Positions 26,326 to 37,627 of a DNA stretch of 64,000 nt are shown here, one piece after another; position 1 is the first letter of the stretch; the number at the start of each line of letters is the position of its first letter. The stretch lies in assembly GCA_033239005.1 (NCBI GenBank), contig BSQZ01000100.1, forward strand, positions 1,544,501-1,608,500. Reading direction: 5' to 3'. A program made the position numbers and the translations under genes. The notes beneath the pieces are model-generated. The model was not told the DNA's origin and did not search any database. It worked only from the letters and a program-made list of their open reading frames with translations. The DNA is from Lamellibrachia satsuma. Taxonomy: Eukaryota; Annelida; Polychaeta; Sabellida; Siboglinidae.

Positions 26326-27000
26326 TTATATAAAATTATATAGGTCAGTGGTCTGGCGCTGTTGTGGATACTCATTAGACGGGGCGGCTTTATCTGCTGT
26401 CGGAGCCAGCTGAGGAGGGTCTTCGCCCATCCCCTCTCCCTGCGGGCTGGCTTGACCGCGTGCAAATGACGTCAAACGTTCCCGAGGGACGAGACCTTAT
26501 TTGTTTCCGGTGAGGGCGGGGTCTAACTTCGTCCCAGGATATATTTGGGTGGACTAGGCGGCACCTTTCGCGATGGACTATGCGTGTGTCCCCTGTCGTT
26601 TGATGTTTTATCCACAACGTGCCACCCCTTACCCGATAAACGTCGTACTGTGTGTCCCACCGGCTAGTAACAGTTAATCGTTCTCCAGCCTTGACAACTG
26701 CCGTATCGCCGACCTGAATGCCCTTTGCATTTACGCGGCGCTGCAAACGTTCTCTATTATGACGCCGACTATATGTTGTCTGTTCTCTGGCGAGCTTAAA
26801 TCATTGGCCAGATCATCGAGACGATTTCCGAAGTAATTTGTCTGACGAACCTTTAAAAGTTTTATCATCGGCATCCGATTCCGTCGTCCACATAACAGAT
26901 AGAAGGACGTATATCCAGTAACTGAACTCACACTGGACCTATAAGCTGTCAGCACGTCAGCCATCTTGTTTTCCTGTAGCCTCATTAATAACGAATTTAT
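26326..27000 (-). mobile_element. Ty3/gypsy retrotransposon, integrase C-terminal fragment
   Basis: Minus-strand frames encode the end of a gypsy-type pol. First is the integrase tail (VLTAYRSSVSSVTGYTSFYL, then CGRRNRMP and RQTNYFGNRLDDLAND, 26815-26965), then after a frameshift near 26795 the region NRERLQRRVNAKGIQVGDTA, WIKHQTTGDTRIVHRERCRL and PNISWDEVRPRP (26480-26760). The catalytic core and upstream domains are absent or unrecognisable. Another frameshift near 26430 precedes the likely end near 26330. Confidence 0.85.
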
Positions 27001-29540
27001 ATGCAACAGGCGCTGTGTATATAGAAAACAGCTGGGGGCCATTTTTGGGCGCCATTGGCGACCGTTAAATCTCACCCCTGAATTTTAAGCTTATATAATT
27101 AACGTCTCATTAATGCGCGAAGTGATGTAAATAATTGTCTTCTCTGTGCATAGCTAAACCATTTGTAAGTACAAAAACAATGAAGTCTGGTCACGTACAT
27201 TGATAGTTTACACACCAACAGACATTAATCACAATTAACAAAAGTTTCGAAAAACATCAAAAAACATACTTTTAGCTCATATGTTCTGATCGTTGTGACA
27301 AATGTAACCTATTATACATCAGTCGTGTTCTAATAACATGTTCTATCACTGAGTGTTACCATGTAACTGTCGCTGCTGTAGGTTCCTGGGAAACATGGGT
27401 GGCTCAACTAACCCAGTGGCTCAACTAACACTGCCTTCCCCTGCCTGTTGCTAGTTCATTTCGCTCCACTACGTGTCACCGCTGTAGGTGCACATCGAAA
27501 TGAGGGTGTTTTAACAAAAAAGTTTTACCTATCACATATCACATCTGCATTTCGTTAGATATACAATCATGTACTCTTATCATGAACAGGCCTAGACCTC
27601 TGAAATAGTATCTATATCTTGTCAAAATTCATTGCTAGAATTTCAGAATGCGTTCCACGACCACGTCTTGCGCTTTCGTCTCATTCGCCACATTTTGGCC
27701 CTCTTGTATTCGCCGCAGTTCGAAGTAAGATAATTAGTATTTAATTACCACATTACCGCGATTAATTGCATCATGAAACATTTAAACGATTGTAGAATCT
27801 AGCACGTGACACGTGCTGCACGGGTCTAGTTTGAAACTAGTTTGTGTGCCGAGCGTGGGCGATAACTGGGAAGTCGAATGTTTTCATGCGTGGTTTGAAT
27901 TACAAACCAGCATCACTACACATAATATTATTATCGTTTAAAATTATGATATATAATTAATATTGCATGACTCTGACTGTACATTGATTTTTTATTTGCT
28001 GTGAGAATGTAATTCACATGTGCACGTACGCCAGTGTAATTAGACGACTGCCGGTACTCCAGCCTCCACTGTTATTACGTATGTGACAAAAAAATTCAAC
28101 CTACATGGATAGATATCAATTGAGTATCATTGTACAGAGCCTGAAAAAAACTTAAAATGCCTTTGAGATATTTGTTCTAGGTTGAATATTAGACAAGTTA
28201 TGACATTTTAAAGATTAGGTGCACCACCCGTTTTTCGGCCTTGTTTTACTAGAAAAACAAAAGAAAAGTTGTGACCTTTTGGGCCAATTATGGTTCACTT
28301 TGAGAATACAACTTTTTTAATACTGAAGAGATTCTAATGAAACTTTAGGGGAGATAGCCCCTTTAAAACACAAACTGTTGATGCAGTCTTCACTTAATTC
28401 ATGATTTAACTAAATCATCTTAATTACTTTGATTGATAAACAATACGCATTCATTGATAAAAAAATATCAGAATGCAACATTTCTGCCCAATTTTTATTA
28501 TAGTATTTTTTTTATTGCGTCTATACCAAGAAATAACAAATGTGATCATAGCACACTGTTTTATTTTTAGCTTTTTTCTATCTTTCTAGTAATAACTTGA
28601 TGTTATTATTAATTAATAATTAGCTAAATTAGTAAATATCAACCGTTTCAGGGCAGACCTGAATTCAATAAACCTCTGAAGTAAAAATCATGCAAAGTAA
28701 AGACGTAAGATTCTGCATATCAAGATATTATAATTAGGTCACCCTTAATTAACTGTCTGCCGTAATCGACCGACTCACTGGCCCATATGTGACGACACAG
28801 ATGTTTTTTTATAGTTTTGATTGATTTTTGAAGGGTCTTTTGTGTATTTTTTCAAAACTTTACTCGATAACTATCCAGCCTAAACACCTTGGGTAGGGTT
28901 ACTATTAATATCATGAATAAGGTAGAAACAAATGTTTAGAAAGTTCAAGTAAATGTATGAAGTAATGATATTTTTTTTTAGCAGAATCAACAATCCACAA
29001 AATTAACTTAAATTCATAAAATAGAAGGTGCTAAATAATACAGCAATAAAAGCACATGGTCCCTTGTGTTTGTAAACAACAGCATCAGCCAATCACATTG
29101 CAAGAATAGGGTCACGTGACCTAAATGCCAGGAATAGCTCTATTTTAAGCATGAATAGTATCCTTCAAAATCTTCAATCATCGTAGTTACTAAGGCATTA
29201 TTTTCGTGAAATTCATCGGGAAACTATTAAATACACAAAAAATAATTATTTTAGCATGATCATGGTGGGCCACGGTCATTTAAACGATGACAAACACAGG
29301 GGATTGTCGCTGTGAAATTCAACCCGATCAACCATTTGTCGGTTTGACATGATATTTTGCTAACTCTAGAAAACAATGTGCTAATAGTTTAATTTGCCTC
29401 AGATTTGGCACACACATAGACAAGTATATGGAAATACAAATTATAAAGGTTTGAAAGAAAAATTTAGCTACCTTCAGGTAAATGGTCGATGACTTTGACA
29501 AACAAAAATTTTGACGTAAATATTTTTTTACTTCCACAAA
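27001..29540. other. AT-rich unique DNA upstream of the GARS locus
   Basis: No tandem repeats and no coding-like frames. It contains long A/T runs and, near its right end, the promoter-like motifs listed separately. Confidence 0.5.
29089..29121. promoter_or_regulatory. CCAAT box and E-box palindrome
   Basis: GCCAATCA (29088-29095) lies about 15 bp before the perfect 12-bp palindrome GGTCACGTGACC (29110-29121), which contains CACGTG. It is about 0.95 kb upstream of the first recognisable GARS exon and could be part of its former promoter. Motif match only. Confidence 0.35.
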
Positions 29541-30060
29541 TCGGATTGAAAAATTTCGAAAACGACACGTCAGCGGAACATGTTAACTACATCATCACAA
29601 TGAGTGTTCTCCGGGAGCTCCTAAAATACGCCAGCCAAACGCGCAGCAAAAACACGGTCACCGGGCGAAGGAACGAGCACGGAGATCGACGTCGCTGCCA
29701 AAGCGATTAGCGCATATGTAGACCGATTGTCGCGTTTTTACTATTATATAATTAGTTGGCACTAGCAACGGCAATGGTGGCATTAGCCTTTTTTGTAAAT
29801 TTTTTGGAGAAGCACAATATTATGAAAAATTTACATTTTTTCCTATCTTCAAGTGCCTATAGTGTAAATCTCGGTCAATTCTGACAGCAGAGGACACACT
29901 TAGTTAGCACAATAGTACGGATTGGCATGTCATGACATGTATTGACATTAATTACCCTATTGTACTGGTAATTCAACTAAATGATCTATCATTCATATTA
30001 TATGGCACAATGTTGGAACGTTTTGTCTTGTGTCAAAGATTCATTGATCTGTGTATTTAG
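29541..30060. other. Possible 5' region of the GARS locus
   Basis: 29610-29740 is locally CpG-rich compared with its flanks, as an untranslated or first exon might be. No recognisable N-terminal GARS coding exon was found. The 73-codon plus-strand frame ending at 29710 has no recognisable domain. Confidence 0.35.
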
Positions 30061-30158
30061 GGTGATGTTGTATGGACCTGAAGGAAAAGAAAGCTCCAGA
30101 AAATTATGTCGAGACAGCTATTACACAACTGAAACACAGGAAGAAACTGGAAGACACG
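30061..30158 (+). pseudogene. GARS: GARS exon 1 remnant: WHEP domain, first part
   Basis: Acceptor ...gtgtatttag (AG at 30059-30060), donor acacg|gtgggt. Translation gives GDVV, then after a one-base loss near 30075 DLKEKKAPENYVETAITQLK and HRKKLEDT. This matches the WHEP-TRS helix-turn-helix of animal GlyRS (GD-V-LK-xKAP...V-xAV-xLKxRK). In the DLKEKK frame a TGA lies at the exon start, so no continuous frame enters it. The exon ends in phase 0, in register with the next one. Confidence 0.85.
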
Positions 30159-30525
30159 GTGGGTGGTGACATTCTGTCCAAGACTGGCTATATTGTTTGT
30201 TATTTTATGATGGCACTCAATAAATTTGTCACTTTATAAACCAGTTACCTGAGCTTCTGAACCATGGAATAACCTCCCAGAATCAGTAGTACAGGCCAAA
30301 TCTATAAACTCGTTTACAAAACTGCCTGGACAAGTTTTTGTCTAATAAGGTGATTTTATATGATTATGAAGCACCACTATTACAGGTAATTACTAAGGAT
30401 TGGAACTACATTCTGAAGACAAAGATCTGATCATTGAGGAACCAAACTGACCCTGTGATTAGAACCATCCTAAGGTAAGGTATAACCAGATATGTTATGT
30501 TAATTATAATCTTGATGTTTCCCAG

Positions 30526-30629
30526 ATCCTGGACATGATGAAGCAGCTGGAAGACGAGATAGTCGATCGGGTGAAGCTGGAGAATCTGTTCAAATAAGTT
30601 CTACGACATGAACTTGTCCAGCTATGGAG
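30526..30629 (+). pseudogene. GARS: GARS exon 2 remnant: end of WHEP domain to YGG
   Basis: Acceptor gatgtttcccag, donor tatggag|gtgaca. Frame: ILDMMKQLEDEIVDRVKLEN then LFK, then TAA at 30595-30597. One base later the family sequence resumes as KFYDMNLSSYGG, matching the FYDQAFAIYGG-type stretch of GlyRS. The extra T is a frameshift. The last 25 bases plus the donor are repeated in tandem (30605-30740). Confidence 0.85.
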
Positions 30630-30740
30630 GTGACAGATGACATGAACTTGTCCAGCTATGGAGGTGACAGATGACATGAACTTGTCCAGCTATGGAGGTG
30701 AGAGATGACATGAACTTGTCCAGCTATGGAGGTGAGAGAT
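30605..30740 (+). repeat. 34-bp repeat spanning the exon 2 splice donor, 4 copies
   Basis: gacatgaacttgtccagcta followed by tggag|gtgacagat starts at 30605, 30639, 30673 and 30707. Each unit holds the exon 2 end and a GT donor (two gtgaca, two gtgaga). Confidence 0.95.
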
Positions 30741-30839
30741 GCTGTGATACTGCATGGTGTCAACAACACACATTTTAACAACTCCAAGATGATGTTACAT
30801 CACTTACATGTGTGGAGAGGTAGTAACCGTGATGTTGTT

Positions 30840-31868
30840 ACTTGTTATATATGTGTTATAAGGTTGTGATGACACATAAACAGTGATGACACATTACAAG
30901 TGTGGGTTGTAACAATGATGGTGTTACTTTTTTACAAGTGTGACAGGTTGTAACAATGATGGTGTTAATTGTTACAGGTATGACCACATTGTAACTAATT
31001 TGTTATGTGTTGCTGGGTTGTAACAGTGATGATGTTACAGGTGTGATAGCATTGTAACCATGATTATGTTACATGTTAATGATGTGGCTGGGTTGTAGCA
31101 ATGATAGTGTTACATGTTACAGGTGTTGCAGCATTGTAACAATGATGATGTTACAGGTGTGGCTGGGTTGTAACCATGATGGTGTTATATGTATGACATC
31201 ATTGTAACAGTGATGGTGTTAGATGTTACAGGTGTGGCTGGGTTGAAACCATGATGGTGTTATATGTGTGACACCATTGTAACAGTGATGGTGTTACATG
31301 TTACTGATGTGGCTGGGTTGTAACCATGATGGTGTTATGTGGTACAGGTGGGAAATCATTGTAATTATGGTGGTGTTACATGTCACAGGTGTGGCAGCGT
31401 TGTAACTATGATGGTGTTAAATGTTACAGGTGAGGCTGGGCTGTAACAATGATGGTGTTACATGTCACAGGTGTGGCAGCATTTAACAATGATGATGTTA
31501 CAGGTGTGGCAGCATTTAACTTTGATGGTGTTACATGGTATAGGTGTGGCTAGGTTGTAGCCATGATTGTATTACACGTTACAGGTGTGACATCATTGTT
31601 ACTATGATGGTATTACATGTTACAGGTGTGGCAGCATTTAACTTTGATGGTGTTACATGTTACAGGTGTGCCTGGGTTGGAGCCATGATGGTGTTGCACA
31701 TTACAGGTGTGACATCATTGTAACTATGATGGTATTACATGTTACAGGTGTGGCAGCATTTAACTATGATGGTGTTACATGTTACTGGTGTGGTAGCATT
31801 TAACTATGATGGTGTTACATGTTACTGGTGTGGTAGCATTGTAACAGTGGTGATGTTACATGTTACAG
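30840..31868 (+). repeat. ~40-bp diverged minisatellite containing the exon 3 acceptor
   Basis: Roughly 25 units alternate ttacaggtgtggctgggttg / taaccatgatggtgtta with tgacatcattgtaacagtga-type variants. The last unit runs without a break into the true exon 3 start, sharing ttacag and the first 16 exon bases, so the array consists of repeated acceptor-plus-exon-start sequence. Confidence 0.93.
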
Positions 31869-32010
31869 GTGTGGCTGGGTTGTATGACTTTGGGCCCATG
31901 GGGTGCACCATGAAGACTAACCTACTGCAGGTGTGGTGCAACCACTTTGTGCTGGAAGATCAGACGCTGGAGGTCGACTGTTCCATCCTTACCCCAGAGG
32001 TCATTCTCAA
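31869..32010 (+). pseudogene. GARS: GARS exon 3: GLYDFGP catalytic-domain segment
   Basis: Acceptor catgttacag, donor ctcaa|gtaggt. With the split Gly codon from exon 2 the frame reads [35 protein letters not shown] and [12 protein letters not shown], closely matching the GlyRS segment that follows the WHEP domain. This exon is intact. It ends in phase 2, needing one base from the next exon to complete Lys. Confidence 0.95.
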
Positions 32011-32594
32011 GTAGGTTGCTGTGTCAATTCTTGTCAACAATAGTTTTAAAAATAGCTGGAATATTAATGTTTTCCCCTTTGTAATTGTTGAAAAAAGGAA
32101 AACGTTTACATTAAAACTATGTTCTATTCTGTTCTACAAAGGTTTGGATTTTTTCTGGTGTGTAGAAAGTGTAAAATAAAAGAATTCTTGTTTTTTATTG
32201 TTGCAGCATTGTAACAGTTAATTATACAAACTGCGTTGATACTGAAAGCTGACTGCCTACCTGTGTAGTAGTGTAACGTTAGCTTGGGAAGTGTTTGCAA
32301 GACTATACCTTATTGAGATGACATTTCTCATTCATACAGAAATGTAGATTGAAGTTTAGGGTTAGGTTGAGTGCTGGGTTCCTGTCCAATTCTAAGTTGA
32401 TACTGAAGGCTGACTGCCTACCTGTGTAGTAGTGTAGCTTTAGCTTGGGAAGTGTTTGCAAGGCTATACCTTATTGAGATGACATTTCTCATTCATACAG
32501 AAATGTAGATTGAAGTTTAGGGTTAGGTTGAGTGCCAAACACTGATGTTGAATCTGTATGTGACAATGGAAAACTGAATGTGGTGTCGTTTCAA

Positions 32595-32683
32595 AGCGTC
32601 TGGTCACGTTGATAAGTTTGCTGACTACATGGTGAAGGACTTGAAGACAGGGAAGTGTTTCCATTCTGACTACCTCATTGAAG
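32595..32683 (+). pseudogene. GARS: GARS exon 4: [14 protein letters not shown] segment, damaged acceptor
   Basis: Translation [29 protein letters not shown] matches GlyRS (SGHVDKFxDxMVKD...). For the phase left by exon 3 the acceptor should be at 32593-32594, where AA stands instead of AG. The nearest AG (32595-32596) would shift the frame into TGA within a few codons. The 3' end, including a GAAG|GTAGTG donor, has been copied into a 32-bp array. Confidence 0.88.
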
Positions 32684-33215
32684 GAAGTGTTTCCTTGCCG
32701 ACCACCTCATTGAGGAAGTGTTTCCTTGCCGACCACCTCATTGAAGGTAGTGTTTCCTTGCCGACCACCTCATTGAAGGAAGTGTTTCCTTGCCGACCAC
32801 CTCATTGAAGGAAGTGTTTCCTTGCCGACCACCTCGTTGAAGGTAGTGTTTCTGTGCCGACCAACTCATTGAAAGTACTGTTTCCATGCCGACCACCTCA
32901 TTGAAGGAAGTGTTTCCTTGCCGACCACCTCGTTGAAGGTAGTGTTTCTGTGCCGACCAACTCATTGAAAGTACTGTTTCCATGCCGACCACCTCATTGA
33001 AGGAAGTGTTTCCTTGCCGACCACCTCATTGAAGGTAGTGTTTCTGTGCCGACCAACTCATTGAAAGTAGTGTTTCCATGCCGACCAACTAATGGAAGTT
33101 AGTGTTTCCATGCTCAGCACCTCATTGAAGGTAGTGTTTCCATGCCGACCAACTCACTGAAGGTAGTGTTTCCATGGAACCACCATATTGAAAGTAGTGT
33201 TTCCATGCTGACCAT
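32651..33215 (+). repeat. 32-bp minisatellite grown from exon 4 end and donor, about 17 copies
   Basis: Unit ggaagtgtttccttgccgac then cacctcattgaa; starts at 32651 and 32683. The first unit is the coding sequence [11 protein letters not shown]. Later units carry ttgaag|gtagtg, so the exon end and 5' splice site are repeated many times. Confidence 0.95.
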
Positions 33216-33224
33216 GATGATGAC

Positions 33225-33375
33225 AATATAACCAAAACAGCCTTGAGATGGACCCCCAAAGGAAAATGAAAACAACCAAAAACAACATGGAAGAAAATAG
33301 TATTACAGGAAATGCGCCTCAGCTGGGGTCTGGCTGACAGAAGTGGAGAAGTCTTGTTTCCGCCTTACATGAGAG
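33225..33375 (+). mobile_element. RTE-like LINE reverse-transcriptase C-terminal scrap
   Basis: Plus-strand frame reads KTALRWTPKGK, stop, KQPKTTWKKIVLQEM and LSWGLADRSGE, resembling the terminal ALRWTPxGKRKxGRPKxTWRR...LTWG...W segment of many LINE polymerases. Stop codon and short length show a dead fragment, inside what should be GARS intron. Confidence 0.75.
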
Positions 33376-33394
33376 TAATAATAGATAAACGTGA

Positions 33395-33575
33395 CAGTTG
33401 TTTCGGGTGAATGGTATGAACAAATGTGATAATGATCACTGTTTCAGGTTGATGGTATGACTTAGTTATAATAACAATGACTCTTTCAGGTTAATGATAT
33501 GAGTTAGTTATAATAACATACTGTTTCAGGTTAATGATACGAGTTAGTTATAATAACAATGACTGTTTCAGGTTA
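33395..33575 (+). repeat. ~42-bp repeat containing the exon 5 acceptor, 4-5 copies
   Basis: Copies of ctgtttcaggttaatgatat then gagttagttataataac end in the real exon 5 junction tgtttcag|gttaatagtatg. Each copy therefore has an acceptor-like site followed by exon-like bases. Confidence 0.9.
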
Positions 33576-33717
33576 ATAGTATGAGTAAAGACGACATGCA
33601 GGAGACAGTAAGGAAGTACAATACGAAGGCTCTGGCAATTGGCAATGACCTCACAAGCCCTCATGAGTTCAACCTCATGTTCAGCACAAGTATTGGACCA
33701 GACGGTTACTTGAAGGG
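33572..33717 (+). pseudogene. GARS: GARS exon 5: GNDL...FNLMFSTSIGP segment
   Basis: Acceptor gactgtttcag, donor gaagg|gtaggg. Frame: VNSMSKDDMQETVRKYNTKA, LAIGNDLTSPHEFNLMF, STSIGPDGYLKG. It matches GlyRS just before the YLRPETAQ segment that starts motif 2. The exon is open. The exon expected between this and exon 4 (a lysine-rich linker of about 25 residues) was not found. Confidence 0.92.
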
Positions 33718-33879
33718 GTAGGGCTAGTCTTCAAGTTCATACTGTTCAAAAGTAATTCTATTCTGTGACATCATCTTCCAAGGTGGGGTGAGCTAAAAAG
33801 TGTTCTGTGTACAATAAATTTGTCCAGTCATCTTCTTTTGACTATTTTATTCTCTGTTGTGAGTGGCCGCTTAGATCGT

Positions 33880-34578
33880 CCTCTGTCGCGAAGTCCTGTC
33901 CACTTCGTCCTCCTCCACAACCTCTGTCACCTCCGTCTCACTCCTCACCACGTCTCTCATTCTTAACCTTTTGCTGTCTCCTCCACAACCTCTGCCACCT
34001 CCGTGCCTCTCCTCACCACGTCACTCATTCTTAACCTTTGCTGTCTCCTCCACAACCTCTGCCACCCCCGTGTCTCTCCTCACCACGTCACTCATTCTTA
34101 ACCTTTGCTGTCCCCTCCACATCCTCTGTCACCTCTGTGTCTCTCCTCACCACGTCACTCATTCTTAACCTTTGCTGTCCCCTCCACATCCTCTGTCACC
34201 TGTGTCTCTCCTCACCATGTCTCTCGTTCTTAACCTTTGCTGTCCCCTCCACACCCTCTGTCACCTCTGTGTCTCTCCTCACCACAACTCTCATTCATAA
34301 CCTTTGCTGTCCCCTCCACATCCTCTGTGTCTCTCCTCACCACAACTCTCATTCTTAACCTTTGTTGTCTCCTCCACAACGTCTGCCACCTCCATGTCTC
34401 TCTTCACCACGTCACTCATTCTTAACCTTTGCTGTCCCCTCCACACCCTCTGCCACCTCCATGTCTCTCCTCACCACGTCACTCATTCTTAACCTTTGCC
34501 GTCCCCTCCACAACCTCTGCCACCTCCATGTCTCACCTCACCACGTCTCTCAATCTTGACCTTCGCTGTCCCCTCCAC
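33880..34578 (+). repeat. 67-bp pyrimidine-rich minisatellite, about 10 copies, ending at an acceptor-like site
   Basis: Unit cattcttaacctttgctgtc, tcctccacaacctctgccac, ctccgtgtctctcctcacca, cgtcact. The final unit changes to ccctccacag at 34579-34580, a good 3' splice site. The sequence beyond (gctgagcctcatac) does not translate to a recognisable GARS motif. Confidence 0.93.
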
Positions 34579-35051
34579 AGGCTGAGCCTCATACAAAGCT
34601 GTCTGGACACAATGTTCCCAGAGCCCACACTTTGACATAGCAATACAATACATGTAGTAATATTCCTACAACACAAGACAATCCATGTCATCGCCACCAG
34701 CACATTAAAACATTAACCCAACACCGACAATACTACCCATTCGAGTCGCTCATATTCATTACTTGGGAGTTGACTTGGAATTCAGAGAGATGACTTGACA
34801 CTTGACATGGACATGGAGGTCATTGACTTGAGACTTGACTTGCCAGTTTGTCACTTGTCAACAAGTCTTGTCGCTCAAAACATATACAAAATAAAACCAT
34901 GTTGTTACAACAGGCTGCATCAAATCCAATCATTATTAACCCTAGGTGTGACCACTGGGCCGAATTCAACGCGCGCTTCTAGTGCGAAATGGGTTCCGGC
35001 CGACTTTAGTATCACTCTGTAGTAACGATTTTCATTTCCATCACTAGTATC
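34579..35051. other. Non-coding spacer within the GARS gap
   Basis: No motif 2 coding sequence could be recognised. Short gacttg/acttgac repeats occur at 34760-34860. Confidence 0.45.
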
Positions 35052-35480
35052 TCACTTTGTTTTGTGTATAAAATTTCCCATTATGATACATTCCCCTTTA
35101 CTCACTTCCTTTATAGCATTTTGTATGTTGTGTGATAATCTTCGTTTATGTTTGAACTTCGGTAAACTAATCCAATAATTAATGTTGGATTTCCTGTAAA
35201 TATTGCACCAAACAGCTTCATCGCAATTTGCTTCCCTTTCTAATTTTATTTCATGAGCCTGAATAGATTCTTTAATATATAAAATAATTCCCTCTCCTTT
35301 TCTTCGTGTTCGATCTTTCCTAAACATTATGTATCCTGTCAGTCCTAATTCAGCATCTGATATGTCTTTGTTGGCCCATAATTTGGTTATACCAATTATG
35401 TGAGGGTTAATATCTTCTACCATAATGTTTAATTCGTTTTTCTTATCTACTATGCTCATTACATTGAAACACATGCATTC
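35052..35480 (-). mobile_element. CR1-like LINE endonuclease fragment
   Basis: The minus-strand frame (140 codons) reads MSIVDKKNELNIMVEDINPH, IIGITKLWANKDISDAELGL, TGYIMFRKDRTRRKGEGIIL, then YIKESIQAHEIKLEREANCD. This is the start of a LINE endonuclease and is homologous to 14300-14690. The E of the usual TESW motif is K here (TKLW), so the copy is probably inactive. It ends at a GECIIMGNF block followed by a stop. Confidence 0.87.
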
Positions 35481-37019
35481 ATTCAGTAAGAGAAATCAGA
35501 TCATTGGTTGTTAGGTATTTGAAATTTTCATCAGACAAGAAAATGTACATTTTGACAAGATATTCGGTAACTTCCAGCAGTAGTTTACAGAAATAACAAG
35601 AGAACACAAAGAAACCATGAGACGATCAGTTCACTTTTATGTTCCCAGATTACTTAGGTAATCAATATTTTGGCAAATTTTTAGATAAATATCAGCAAGT
35701 TGCCATCGCAATTTCCATCCATAGTCAGGTGTTGCAAAAAATCGTAAAAGTTATCAACATATTTGATTCATTTTTGTTTTGTTTTGTATGTTTGGCTGCA
35801 TTTTTCCAAATGGACATAGGGACAGACAGCCACTCAGTAATTACGTGGTGGCAGGGTGAAAATTTAAATTATTTTCTTTTTTTGATGAAATTCACATAAT
35901 AATATCCCCATGATAAGATTATGTGCTGTGGTTTTTATCATTTTATTATGATAAAGAGTCTTTATACCAATAAAAAGTTACCTCAATCACAATTGTGTGA
36001 TAATTATTAGCGATGTTATAGCACCCTCATGAATAACCCTAATTTATGTACACAGTGGAAGTTTCTCATTGGTCACTCCGACCTAGGCTAGGGTTAAAGT
36101 TCCCTCTTCTGCTTGGAGTGACATTTGCCGTCTTCTGGTTTGAAGGTTCTCATTGTAAATCTGGCTGGGGTACTTCGTGAAGATTGACATCGACAAGACA
36201 AAGTTGTGATTCCGTCAGCACATGACAAATGAGATGGCACATTAAGCATGTGACTGCTGGGACGCAGAGATGAAAACAACTTATGTAAGAGAGACCCCCT
36301 GAATTTTATTTATATACAACATGTTACCCTCCGGTTTGTATTATGATTAACATGCATAATTTTGTATAATAATTAATGTGGGTAATTTTGTGCAGTAATA
36401 AAAATGACAAATTTGATGTAATAATAAATGTAGATAATTTTGTGCAGGACCAAATATGGATACTTTTTGGTACTATAGAAATAAATATGTATAATTTGGT
36501 GTAATAATGGATATAAAAAATTAATTACATAATTTTGTATGATAATAAATATAGAGAATTTTGCACAATAATGAATCGGCATAAGCCCTCAAAATACTCA
36601 TATATTTTCTGCCACCGAAACATGTCACAAGTCAATGAAAACACATTTTAGAACTTGTATGTTTGTATTTTATAATAGTTTTATCACCAATTGTACACAT
36701 CTCATTTGTTGGCCATTTTAATAATCAGTCTTGACTTACATTTTTGATGTCTTAGTGTTAAAATGTTAGTGTTTAAATATCTAATATTTTTTATTATTAT
36801 ATAATATTATCTGTCACTTATGCGTACACATGCATACATACACATACACATGTGTATGCATTTCTTGCAATAGATTACATCCATATAAGAACAGGACTGG
36901 CTGAGATATATGGACTTTAGTACAGTAATTATAAGAACGTATTGATTACAGGGATGGGTCAGATTTAACAAGATTGCCATCCCAAACAACAAGTTCCAGA
37001 TGGCAAGTGGACAAGGAAG
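35481..37019. other. Non-coding AT-rich DNA
   Basis: No gene recognised. 36370-36580 contains diverged repeats of aataaatatggataattttg. Confidence 0.5.
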
Positions 37020-37625
37020 CCAATGGCTTATCGAGAGTCCAACAATTTTCTCATCTATGTGTAGCATGCCCTTATCAGATATCTGTCAATTCTATTTTTT
37101 AACATATTCACACTACTAGCATTAACACAATCATTCGGCAGTTTGTTCCATTCATTTATCACCCTCTGTGAGAAAGAATACTTTCTCATGTCCAACCTAC
37201 ACTGCTCCTTAGCTAAGTCTGCTTTGTGTCCTCTGGTTCTACTGCCTTCTTTAAATTTGAAGAACATATTCCTATCAACATCCTCATAACCGTTCACTAT
37301 TTTAAACACTTCTCTTTGGTCTCCTCTTAGTCTCTAGTGTTGTCAAACCACATTGTAAATTGTAATAAGCGGCTTTCGTAACTAAGGTCTCTCAATTCTG
37401 GAATAATTTTAGTTGCTCTTCGTTGTATTCTTTCTAACTTGTCTATGTCCTTTTTACAATACGGCCTCCATGCCTGAATACAATATTCCAAATGTGGTCT
37501 AACTATTGCTTTGTAAAGTTTGTACAGGGGTACAATTAGCTGTTTCTCCTTAGACATGATAGTTCGCCTATTTAGCCCTAGAATTTGATTTCCTTTCGAA
37601 GCAGCAATCCCACATTGCTCTGAAA
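37020..37625 (-). mobile_element. CR1-like LINE, reverse-transcriptase 3' end
   Basis: Minus strand: ASKGNQILGLNRRTI, YKAIVRPHLEYCIQAWRPYC, KKDIDKLERIQRRATKIIPE, then after a frameshift near 37330 FKIVNGYEDVDRNMFFKF, RLDMRKYSFSQRVINEWNKL, PNDCVNASSVNMLKNRIDRY. This is the thumb and C-terminal tail of a CR1/Jockey-type polymerase. The left part matches 7455-7760. The 5' side is cut off by the 59-bp array. Confidence 0.9.
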
Positions 37626-37627
37626 CT

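Noticed and set aside
34581..34635. Possible GARS motif 2 exon after the ccctccacag acceptor
   Set aside because: No frame gives YLRPETAQ or neighbouring residues, even allowing one indel; only the acceptor-like site is supported.
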